Below are positions 24,105 through 36,200 of a stretch of DNA of 64,000 nt, piece by piece (position 1 is the first letter of the stretch; every line of letters begins with the position of its first letter). The notes under the pieces are model-generated. The model ran no database searches, had not been told where the DNA came from, and worked only from the letters and a program-made list of their open reading frames with translations. Made by a program: the position numbers and the translations under genes. Source of the stretch: Zoroaster sp. YZ-2022 (lineage: Eukaryota > Echinodermata > Asteroidea > Forcipulatida > Zoroasteridae); NCBI GenBank assembly GCA_029582265.1, contig CM055828.1, positions 992,001 through 1,056,000 on the forward strand. Reading direction: 5' to 3'.

Positions 24105-24792
24105 AATTCGTCGCATTTTTCTCATAGTGACGAATCGGGAAAAAGTGTGTTACGAGTAAATCATGCTTTAAGTCGGATACATTTTCGCTGTTAGTTTTTT
24201 GCTTTATTTTTCAAAAAATTTAGTGTTGATAAGTACCTGGTTGGTAATTTACTTTGTTTAAAATGTTGATTTTCTATGTGTAACGACGGCTTGAACTTAT
24301 TCGTCACTTCAGCGCGCGCATAGCCCTATACTTATTCGTCACTATGTAAAAAACAAAAAAGTGCCGCCGGCGCTTATTCACCACCCATGTGTTTGTACAT
24401 GTTTGTATGTGTACATAATCTATAAGGCCAATAAGTATCGAAACACGAATACACTGCCTAACGATGTAAATACCTTAATAGATCCATGGTCTTACATTGC
24501 AAAACAAGCTAAAAACTTTTCCACAGGTTACGCTGCTCAGTACTGTCTGTGGTTATAGCTGGTATCAGCCGTGCGCACACTGTAATATGCGTACAAAGAT
24601 ACAGTGGCTACCAACCGGATTCGTCACTATGAAAAAAAAAACGTATTTGACTTTTTTGCTTATTCGCTGCACAGGGGATCTCTAAAACCAGGCAGAATTA
24701 TAGTTTAAAACCTTCACAGATAAAATTAGACACTTAAAGAACCCCAGAACTACAAAAACCGTGATTCGTCACTAGGAGAAAAATGCGACAAA
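24105..24792. mobile_element. TIR element with ~30-bp inverted ends
   Basis: The left end TTCGTCGCATTTTTCTCATA then GTGACGAAT is matched by the complement of the right end (ATTCGTCACTAGGAGAAAAA then TGCGACAAA). attcgtcact words also recur inside. 688 bp, no transposase ORF. The target duplication is ambiguous because both flanks are taatt-rich. Confidence 0.7.
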
Positions 24793-25684
24793 TTAATTCC
24801 AATTAAGCGAAGCTTCTTACTGATATTTTGTAAAATAAAAATCTCACGAATTTGCATTTCTGTCATGAAGAAGGTACAACTTTGGTTATTACCAGATTAT
24901 CAAATTTACTTATTGTAAAGTTGGTACACATATCAATCATCCAGAGAAACTGTACTGAGACGCAATAGAAACTTACCACTTGTTTTGGAATAGCATAAAA
25001 TTGTAATGGTTCAAAATAAAACAACAATTTGGATTAAAAATGTTGGCATTTTATTGAGGAAATGTCCACTGTACTCGATCCCATCTGTACATTGTGATTA
25101 CTGGTAAGTCTCAGTATATTTCTTCTGAAGTGCCCGAGAGAAAGCAGGTATTGTTATATCGCATTGACATAAAGTTGCCAGACAACAGTTTTTTGTAATT
25201 TTCTCAAAGATGTGACCTAGTGCGATTGTTTATTTTTGAGCTCAATGTGCAAAAACGTTAACAAATATATGCGTTTTTTCTGGATAATCGAGTAATTTTG
25301 TAATAAGAAAATTACATATATTGTGCATTACCCACACAATTGTGGTATTGACAGCAAGATTTCAAAGTGTTTCAGTTTGGGGGGGGGGGGGTTAGATCAG
25401 TTTATGTATCAAGGTTTGCCAACAATTTGTGCTCAGAATTCTAAAGCATTTACATTACATTAATGTGTTAGAGGGGTGTGGTTTATATAGTTGCAATTGA
25501 TCCGTAACAAGACAAAGAGAAACATTTAGATTTTGTTAAGAATTTATTTCTCCTATACCACTGATAGATTGAGAATAGAACTTACTTCATTACATGTACC
25601 AGAAAGGTCTTTTTAATAACAAAAATAGGTTTAAAGATTCTTGTGCAAGTTGCACTGGCACTTTTAAATTCCAGAGATAGATTT

Positions 25685-25784
25685 GTTTGACTTTGATTTA
25701 AAACAAAGCATAATCAATAACAGCATTTTGCAGTGAGTACATTGATTATGTTTCATATTATTAATTGGAAAAAAGGTTTACAGT
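25685..25784 (-). repeat. Right arm of 100-bp inverted repeat
   Basis: Reverse complement of 23392-23491, beginning gtttgactttgatttaaaac and ending ggaaaaaaggtttacagt. Confidence 0.85.
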
Positions 25785-27239
25785 AATATTAATTTGTCAT
25801 TTTTCAAATAACGAGATAAATGAAGCATCAAACAAGAATACAGCAATGTTCATATAAAACAATGCCATCACTTCATTCTTGTTTAATTAGTCTTCATTAC
25901 ACAACTCATTTTTATGTTCGGATGCACTCTAATAAATAGGGTAGTTGACCTAATATGGAATGGAAAAGTCGTTTTTGAAAAATCTTCATGGTACTGTTTA
26001 GTTTCAGTACTGTTATCATGCAATTGCAATTTACACTGTATAGTACTTTGTAAAGTTTATATATTAAACACACTGCTTTATCAATTTAATCTATCTTTAC
26101 TGATTCCAATAACTACAAGAGCTTGTCGTCCATTGACTTAAAATTGATTAACTGATTGAATTTATGTTAAGAGATTACCAATAGCTACCAAAATGTGCCA
26201 TAACACATGTTAAAAACAGTTCAAGATCAAATTCTTAAACTTAATTTGCAGATGCTGGTGGATTTTCTAACACAAACTACACTTCTGTTTTACTTGAATG
26301 TGAACAAATATAAAGTGCAAATGTTACAGCATTACCAATTTTTAAACACCATCAAGAAATACATATACCCTGAAAACTACAAATATTCTACGGGCTAAAC
26401 ACCGACACCTTGTAAATTTCTTGAAAGTTTACCTATTACAGTAAAGAATTTTCTTTAAAAGAATGCAAAATGTAATCACATAATAGTATTATTACAAATG
26501 TTAAGTTGACATGGATTAAGGTAGCTATTCTAATATGACAAAATAATTTAGTAGACAACCAATTCATAAGCACACCCTCAAAATCCATGATTGGATTCTT
26601 CATGGTGAAGTGCACAACAAATTACCAAGAAATAAGATAAAATATATGCTTAGTACAAACAAGTACTTAACTGGTCATCTATAAAATTGCTATTTGTTTA
26701 TTCTTGCTGAGCAGCTTTAAGAAATTGTATAATAAAAAAATAAATAAATAAAAGCAAATAAATGATTTCCCCTGCATACCTGATGTCAAATGGGGCAAAT
26801 ACTCATTGAACATTATCTACTTATCATGTTGAAACATTCGCAGCCTAAGTCATGAAATTCACAAAATGAACCGACCAACAAACAGTCATAAACAGATGCA
26901 TTTTTGGGGACATGATGGCTCAGTTTGAGTAAGACTCTTAAGCTGTGGATGTGTCGATTTGGTTGACATCATTGGGTTGTATTTGAAGAGTTTCATAGCA
27001 AAACGCTATACATCCATTTGGCCGAGAGGATATATTGCAGATTACAGAGAAGCTGGCATGGCATTTATCGCGGTTTGGAATAAAACGTGTATAATGATTG
27101 AGTTTATATTGTGGTTTGCTAAATGCCGAGTTCGAACTTGTGTTTGCCTACCTGTGAATGATGTCTGAGTGGTGTTGGTGCAAAAGTTTTAAATATGGCA
27201 TTTATTGCATTTTGCTATGAAACTCTTCATTTGATCATC

Positions 27240-30200
27240 TTACACAACCTCATATTCGCTCTTGATTGACCGCATGAGACAACAAGAACACACCACCCCA
27301 AAGATCTGTCACAAAAAAAGGAAAAGTATAAGAAAATCAGCTGGGGAACTTTGACAATGAGATACTACTTAAAAGTCATTATTCCAGTAACACAATCACC
27401 TAGGTTTTGCAATTCACATGTCTATGTGACTTGACAATGAAGAAAGGATATAAATTCAATCTAATTCAAATATCTACTTTCTTACTCTGACAAGTGCTGT
27501 TTGAATGAAGCAGACGCGGTCAATAAATACCATTTATTGTTACTGGACAATTATACAAATGTGAAATCACTGTTCTATTTCTGCAGCACTGAATAGGAAC
27601 AGGCAAAGAGAAGTATTTAAATAGTTGATATTATGCCCCACAAAAAAATCTCCGGTCTCTGTGCAGGTTGCCACAGACCTCCACAAAAGTTTCCTCTTCT
27701 TTTTGCTATGAAGTGATGTCCAATTGCTGGATCAATTGAAATTCTGTCACGCTGTGTTTTAAACAACTTTTTCACATAGGGGTGTGAACATTTGCCTGAT
27801 TTGTGCGGCCTCTTAAATAGCCCCCATACTTTGTGTTTAGGAAATTTGGTCTGGTTCCAATAACCACATATACATGTCAACATGGATCACTTGAAAAAAA
27901 AATTACCGAACAAAAAAGAAAGAAATGTCATCAAATTAATTTTTGGGGAAAAATTAATATTCTGTTTCAACACTTGTTGCCCATTATTTTACTAACTGTG
28001 GGCACTCTTTAATATGAAGAACTTTCAAATCATCTATGCTATCTTACCTGAACCAAGGCAATGGCAATAGCTATGCCTGCAATGGCAAAGATGTTGTCCG
28101 TCAATACACCATTCAGTTTGTCAACACAGCCCTATTAAAGATAATGAATAATTGGTAAATTAACTTTTAATTAATAGAGAGATTCTATAAAAGTATACCT
28201 TATTATTTTTCAAGTTATAATATATAAGTTACAAAGACTGCAACAGGAGAGGGGTGAATGGCTGTAGCCCCAATTATGACCACTTATCCTGTCCTTTCAA
28301 TACATGTCCAAGCTCGAACCCAGTTTGGACTCTTCAGTCGTCTCCAGGATCCCATACCTTGAGGGAGAGTCTACTTACCTGTAAAGGACTGCCTGTGATG
28401 ATGATACATAAGAAATAAAATATACAAAAAGCTAAATTTTATTTTAAAAACTAGATTTATCTTCATACCTCTGTATAGATATTGTCAACGGCATAGGTTT
28501 TGCCACAGTTATCAGTGTACGTTTTGCAGCAGGAATCCGGCACTTCTTGGGAGGGAAGAATTCCAAACCAGTCAGTATAGTTGTTGGTTCCACAACACTT
28601 GAGCTGAAAGTAAAACGGAACATACATTCAACCAAGTATCACACACACATTGAGTTTGAGCTGAAATGTATTCTGAAACATTCCAGAAACTTTCATGTAA
28701 TCCAGAGGACTTTGCACCACTTGATATATATACTCAGAATTGTTTGATTCGGTTTTGAGCATACAAAAAAATCTTAAAAGATTTACCTTTTTAAAAGTTA
28801 CCTCAAACTACTAGAAAAGGTTTTAAGCACCTTGGACCCCCCCCCCCCCCAAAAAAAAATATAAAAAGCGTTTGCTTCCACTTACCTCTTTCTGCATGTT
28901 GTCGAAAAGATTCTTTGTTGCATTTGAGGTGACATAGTTTGGCATGAGTCGGTTCATGTTTGTTCGGACTGCTTCTTCAACGTCATCCCGAAGTACATAG
29001 CCAGCAATGCCACCGGCCAGTTCCAAGAGAAGTATGACCACTATGATGAATGCATACTGTTCACCAAATACACAACCAAAATTACAATATACATGTATAA
29101 TATACACATTGACAATGACAATAGGTTATTTTTTCTGGTCTTTGATCAGGTTCACATAAATTATGGTCTCTTAAGGGCTCTGAGAAAAGCAATAATTAAA
29201 AGTTTACACACAAATAATATAAAACTAGCCCACCAAATCATGATGGTGCTATTCATGAGCATTTATTAGAAACATTTTTGCCTTAAGTTCGAATTTATCT
29301 CTGTCTGGTACGAAAGAAGCTACAAATATATTAATTTGATGAGTATTGTATAAACAAAAATTTCCTGAATGACAGTCATTTTTGTTGATCATGAGACAAA
29401 ATTGTAATGGTTTTAATTTTGTGTGTCTTAACCTAACATGCACCTTCGCTTTTGTACCAATTTACATCAATTGACATCTAAGTCTAATATGAAAGGGTTA
29501 TTCGGTATCCATGTACAATTTACATCAATTGACATCTAAGTCTAATATGAAAGGGTTGTTCGGTATCCATGTACAATTTACATCAATTGACATCTAAGTC
29601 TAATATGAAAGGGTTGTTCGGTATCCATGTACAGTGAAGCTTCACATACATGTATACCCTTTATATGGACAGTCTTTTGCATTAATACCACGATCTCAAT
29701 GTTTATTTTCACTTCAATATTTTTGTGAGAACAGGATACTAGACATGTTTCCTTTCATTGTAAAAATGTTTAAAGAACATTTCATGTAGGCCTACATGTA
29801 TTTGACTACTTACAGTACAGATCATGCAGTAGTTTTCTCGCACAGCACCACAACATCCCAAGAATCCAGTGATGAGGATAAACACTCCAATAATGATTAG
29901 GACAATGGGAACAGCATTACCCATACTCCCAGTGAAGTCAACATACTCGCTGTATTTGGTTAGTACCAGGGCACCACCAACAATTATGGCTATGCCACAT
30001 ACCTAAATATAAACAAGAAATAACAGGTAACATAATTAAATTGGAAGACTCAATAACTTGGTACCACTCAGTAAATAGCCTCTAATAACCTCTAATAAAG
30101 TAAGATAGATTTACAATAAAATTTAACTATTTAGTTATTTTTGATTTACCAATACCTTAAAGGTTTAGTGCGAACACAACTTGCATATTCTCAATCAATC

Positions 30201-33200
30201 CATGTCATTAGCACTATAATCAATTCATCACCACTGAACCCTCCTATTCTCAAACCCATTCGTTTTTAATAGGGTTTTGAGGGATCAAATTATACGAGGG
30301 TTTTAAACACGAAAAATGGTATTGTACGCTATGTTTTTGTCTGACCAAAGCCAAAATATAAACGGTATATATAAAAGGTATGTGAGAAACTGCAGTACAC
30401 TAGTCTATAATATACATAGACCATTTGTACATAACATTATGTAAATTAGCACTACAATATTCAGTACTAGAAGGCGTAAAAATGTGTGTGCAAACATTCA
30501 TGTGTACATGTACACACAAATTATAAAATAAATTATGTGAACAACATAAACACACAATTTAAATCAACATAATTTTCCATTTTCAATGCACACATACTGT
30601 AGGCCTATGTGCCCATGGCGATTGCAGTACTAACTTGACTTACCAGGGTACAAATAAAAAAAGAATAAACTTAATCCTGTGTTAAACATTACATTACAAT
30701 CTATGAAAATGAAACCAATCTACCAATAGTGCCTCAACTATATTTAACTCAATGTTCCCGTCTTGTGACTCTTGGGTCACAGCTGTAAAAACACCAACGA
30801 CACCATACACCAACGACCTTACTCTATGGTACAACACAATGATCCTTCCTGTACAGTGTATGCAATAGAGCAAGGACTACACAATCATGTGATTCTGTTG
30901 TCATGAACTTTGAATTGCGAAATTATTAATGGCAAAGAAGGATATGACTCATGTATCATCCATGTATGTAATTTGCCGCACTCGTGAAATGACGCACTTA
31001 ACTTATTGGTTGCATAAACTTGTCTAAGTTGTGCTTGTTACAAAAATAAAAATCATAGTGAAATTGTATGATTTACTGGAAAGTTAGTGCTTGTGAAAGT
31101 GAAAAAAGTTGTTTAACCACTGATTTTACTAGATACAAATAGTACGGGATTTACATGACCTCAAATTTTTTTCACGAACATCTGTGATTTTATTGTTCTA
31201 TACCGTCAACGAGCTGTTGTCAGTGGAAACCAAAAGATATGAATGCTTTGCATTTGTAATGATTTTTAAAAGAAATACCGATCCTCAAAATGGACACATT
31301 CCTTATAGAAGAAGCGATTGAAGACTAATTCGTTGGTGTTTATTTCGTCGGTTGTGGAAAATTATTGAGAAAATGAATCATTAATATCATGGTTATGAAA
31401 AGAAATCTTTTATTTGACAAAATGTTAACAGCATTTTTACACATTTCAAAGTTTCAAAGTACTTTTTGCAAAAATTTTAACCATCTTCCACTTTATTGGT
31501 CTTTCAAGAAAATTGATTAAAAGTTTTGAGTGCTTCTCCAAATTATACCATTTTATTTTAAAAATCTAAAACAATATTTTTATTTTCAAGATTAAAAACA
31601 ATTTTACAACCATCTGGAATAAGATGAAACATGATTCAACTGTTTTTCTTCTTGGGTACATTTTCTGTGCCCCCATCAACTTTAACAGTTTGGGGGTGAG
31701 TTATTATACCAACATCAATTTTTTTTTATGACCACAATTCTACGCGTCTCAAAAAACGGTGCTCAAGACGTCCACGTATACGATCATGCATTGAAATTCA
31801 GCATTTTACAAGAGAATCCTTCACTAAAACGAACTGTTACTGTCCAGTTGATAATATATCCTGAGGTGCGTCATTTAGGGTAAATTGAGGATACACTTTA
31901 TACTTGTTTGGTACACATATTTATCATACAAATACAAATTTACACATGTTTAGTACAGACCTGCAACAGGACAGTGTACAAAAACAATGTGTTAATCAAA
32001 TATTAATCAGAGATTTTCCTGTGCACATACAGGTATACACACAATGTATACACATACATTTTGAATGCAAATTATATTTACATGTTAAACAGTACACCTT
32101 GCAATTTCCAACTATCAATCTTAACGGTAAACACTGGCAGTTGATAGGTGCATTTAATAATAATAATAATAAAGATTTTTAGCGCGCACATATCCACCCT
32201 GCTGGGCGCTCAAGGCGCGGAAACAAAGAAAAAACATGAATACAAACAATATACAATTATAGCATAGGGAAAAAAATAAAATAAATAAATTATGTACCGA
32301 GATACATGTACCTACAATGCAATTACAAATATACATCATCTTTGAAGAGTTGTGACATAAGATGAGTTTTAAGCATAGACTTAAATCTGGTTATACTATG
32401 ACAAGATTTGAGTTTAGTTGGAAGATGATTCCAGAGTCTCGGTGCTGCGACAGAAAACGACCTATCACCCCAGTTGCGTTTTGAAGTTGGTTCCTTTAGG
32501 AGTGACATGTTGCTGGAGCGCAAATTGCGTGATGGAGTGTAGACTTTAAGCAGTTCAGAAATATAAATTGGAGCAATGTTATTAAAAGATTTGTGAACAA
32601 TTAGCATAAGTTTAAAAACAATTCTCTGTGAAACAGGAAGCCAGTGCAGTTCTTTCAAGATTGGCGTGATATGGCATGACTTTCTGGACAAAGTCACAAC
32701 ACGAGCTGCTGTGTTTTGTATGTGCTGAAGACGAGATATTTGATTCTGCGGGAGACCGTAAAGGAGAGCATTCCCGTTATCGAGCCGTGATGTGACAAAC
32801 ACATGTATAATTTGTTCAGCAGCACTTTTATTCAAGTATTTCCTAATTCGGCTTATATTTCTGATATGAAATGATGATATCACTGAACAATGTTGGAGAT
32901 ATGTGGTTTTAAAGTCATTGTCGGGTCAAATATAACACCCAAATTACGTGCATGTAATAAGGGGGTTATCTGCGAGTCATCAATTGTAATAAATGGAAGA
33001 GAAACTTTAGACAATTGCTGACGTGATCCAAATAGAACAAATTCTGTTTTTTCATCGTTCAATTTCAGGAAGTTTTGTCTCATCCAACTTCGAATCTCTT
33101 GAATACATTTCTCCAGTGTTTTAATGCAGCAATCGGCAGGTTCTTGAGAAGATTTAAAAGTAATGTAAAGCTGCGTGTCATCAGCGTAAACATGGTAATT

Positions 33201-36200
33201 TAAATTATACTTCAAAATGATATCACGAACTGGAAAGGTATAAACAGTAAACCACTGTGGGCCGAGCACAAAGCCTTGGGGTACAGAATAGTCAAGAATA
33301 ACAGGCTCGGAGATAGCGTTACCAATACAAACATGCTGAGGCCTATTTAAAAGGTAGGACTTACACCAATCCAGGGCTGTGTCATGTATTCCAAGATGAT
33401 ATTGAAGGCGGGAGAGAAGGATTTTATGATCGACAGTGTCAAAAGCGGCGCTTAAGTCTTACAAAACTAATGCAGTGATTTTCCCCTCATCCATGGCAGA
33501 TAAAATGTCATTGTTGACGTGAAGAAGAGCAGTTTCCGTTCCATGAAATGGTTTGTAGGCTGACTGAAATGTGTCCGACAGGTTATTAGCACGAACATGG
33601 TCAGAGATCCGTGATGAAACAACTCGCTCGATTGTTTTTCCAAGGTACTTTAAATTCGCTACTGGTCGGTAATTTTGAAAACTTCCTTGTCCAAATTGGG
33701 TTTCTTTAGGAGTGGTTTAACATGAGCAACCTTCTGGCTATTAGGGAAACAACCGGAAGAAAGAGATCTGTTTACAATAATTGTGATATACTTAGCAAAC
33801 ACATCAATATTTTGTTTTATTAGCGAAGTTGGCACTGGATCAAGTTCACATGATTTTGATGGCGATTTCATGTGATGAGTTTCTTGATCTCCGTAACACT
33901 AGTTGGCTCAAACATGGACAGTCTACATTGTGGATCCTTGCATGATGGTGTTTGTGATAGAATGGCAGGTACTGAGGGAAAAGAACGACAGATATTCTCA
34001 ATTTTTGTGACAAAAAAGTTGAAAAAGCATTTGCGAGTTTTGGGTTTATGAAACAGCTTTTCAACAATGTTAAAGAGTTTTTTCTGATCACCAGAGCTAT
34101 CTTCCACAAGAGATGAGTAGTGAGTTATTTTTGCCTGGTTAATCATGTTCTTCACAATATCACGTTGGTTACAGTATTCTTGCCGATGTACTCCAAGTTT
34201 CCCATTGTCACGCCATCTTCGCTCAAGTTGACGGCGGGTTTTCCTTGTAGCACGGATATCATCATTGAACCAGGGGGATTCAGATTGTAGTTTAACAGTT
34301 CGAGTTTTTTGCGGAGCATGATCATCTAAGATGTTACGGACAGTAGATTCAAATAGACTGACACAAGAATCCAGCTCACCATCTTCAAGGTTTACATTTT
34401 CCAGTTGAGATTCAACATCATGACATAAATCTTTAATATTTACTTTTTTCCAGTGGCGAGTAGTTACAGAAATGGTAGGTATGGGAGGCTTTTTAAGGTT
34501 CAAATTTACCATGATTGTATAATGATCAGATAAGCCAGGATGAAGTTATATTCCAGATAAGAGGTGAAGTATTTTCACGCGTTATCATGAGGTCAAGACA
34601 GTGACCATACCGATGAGTGGGTGCTGTGATGTGCTGTATAAGTCCATGAGCAGAGAGCAGATCTTTAAACTGATTTGCATAATTGTTTGAAATAATGTCC
34701 ATATGAATGTTAAAATCGCCGGTTAAAATAATGTCAGATGGGTGTAAGAGATAATCGACAATTAATTTTTCAAATTCCTGCAGAAAACTGGAAAAGTTTA
34801 CATGTTTACCATCAACAACCCTTTCTGGTCGATAAATATTAACAAGGCGAACAGATCTAGAGTTGCACGTTACCTCAGCATGCAGAGATTCAAATGTTAG
34901 GTAGTCAATGTTAACACTTTTCATGCTGACAGATAAACTGGACCTAAAGAGTAGTGCAACCCCTCCACCGGTCTTTATTGGTCTGGGGATATGATGGAGA
35001 GAGTAGCCAGCAGGAGTACACTCACGGGTTAGCAAGTCATCATCAGGTTTAAACCATGTCTCGGTTATGGCAACAAGATCCAAATTGTTTTGAAGTACAA
35101 AGTCAACAAATTCATCCGTTTTGTTACATATGGATTGAGTATTCAAGACACAGAGCTGAACTTTAGACTCATCGTGAACATTTGGAGTTGAAGTTATGCC
35201 AATGTCGCTTGTTGATGTGGTTGAGTTCACTGCTGGGGGTGGCTGGAGTGCTAGTAAGTCTGTCCATTCTACGGCGACCAACTTTTTTACCTCTATGTGT
35301 GCGGCGGTATGTTTGGGGTTGATTAGCAAGTATTCCAAGACAGTTCAATTGACTCGATGCTGAATAAGATAAAGCTACATCAGTACATGGAGCATTGCGA
35401 AGATTGAGTAGTTCATTGCGGCTGTAAGAAATTTTATGGAGCTGAGTGGTGTTTGTGGGTGTGTTGATCAGTGTTTCAGGTCCAGGGTTTGGGTTTATGT
35501 CACCAGAAATTAAGAGTTCCAGGTGAAAGGTGGCAGATGAATTATCATAGTATGATATAGGACGTCTCAAGAATTTAAGATGGCGGATTTTAGGTAAACA
35601 ATCTGTAGATTGCATCTTGTAGCCATCTACTGATGAGTCATTGAGACACAATGGTCTGGATAGCAGGAGTAGAATAAACAGATTGTCTGATCACAAAGTT
35701 CTTGATCCAAACAAAAGGCTTGTGGTCAAGCTACAGGTTGTAATCTCTAGCTACAGGTTATAATCTAAATCAGAGTTGACTGCACAAATAAAATGAAGAT
35801 CCAAAATGTGTATACACTCAACAGTAAAATCTTACTGCACAATCAGACAAAAAACAACAACAGTTTTTCACTTATTATAGGAAAACAAATGTACAAATAC
35901 TCACATAAAACGTCCAGTAGATTCCAGGTGTAATAAGAAATCCACTAGTATAAAAATGAAGACAAACTTGTAGCTACAAAACACTTACTTAGCACAAAAA
36001 CTGGAGAGCTGTTATATGAGTGGCTGCTTGTAAGGCGCTCAGTCAACATCATTTGTGTGATAACAAGGTGCTTGTTAGTTTCACAGTACGGGACTATCGA
36101 CAATTAGGACTATAATTATAAATGTGTTATTTGATATTGTTCAAAACCAGAGCCCTTTGGATGAATTTGTTCATGTTCTAGTTTAGTAAAAATGTTGACT

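Larger units (their letters stand above)
23714..27239. other. Convergent 3' flanks of TMEM163 and tetraspanin
   Basis: The two genes point at each other across this 3.5 kb. I see no further coding exon. It holds the TIR element at 24105-24792, the right arm of a long inverted repeat (25685-25784) and a poly-G tract near 25378. The minus-strand tetraspanin has an AATAAA (TTTATT on plus) at 27201-27206, about 35 nt past its stop codon. No clean polyadenylation signal was found near the TMEM163 stop. Confidence 0.5.
32150..35690 (-). mobile_element. CR1/L2-type LINE, decayed, with (TTA)n tail
   Basis: Minus-strand non-LTR retrotransposon of about 3.5 kb in tetraspanin intron 1, same orientation as the gene. 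Order on the minus strand: N-terminal ORF with a 2A-like GDINPNPGP; AP endonuclease (TETW, GDFN, H..GHCLDLMIT); linker; reverse transcriptase (SCELDPVPTSLIK, DLSAAFDTVDH, SVPQG, YADDTQLY); C-terminal region (LKELHWLPVSQRI, PRLWNHLPTKLK). The 3' end has a GC-rich GCGCGCTAAAAAT-type tail and a CTTTATTATTATTATTA run, as in L2/CR1 elements. It is inactive: see the two pseudogene entries. Confidence 0.88.

Noticed and set aside
26959..27168. 69-codon plus frame MVDIIGLYLKSFIAKRYTSI
   Set aside because: Lies just downstream of the tetraspanin stop codon on the opposite strand, in its probable 3' flank, without any supporting feature.
29458..29635. Possible CRISPR-like array (three 58-bp repeats)
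   Set aside because: The units are contiguous with no unique spacers and lie in an intron of an animal gene; an ordinary tandem repeat.
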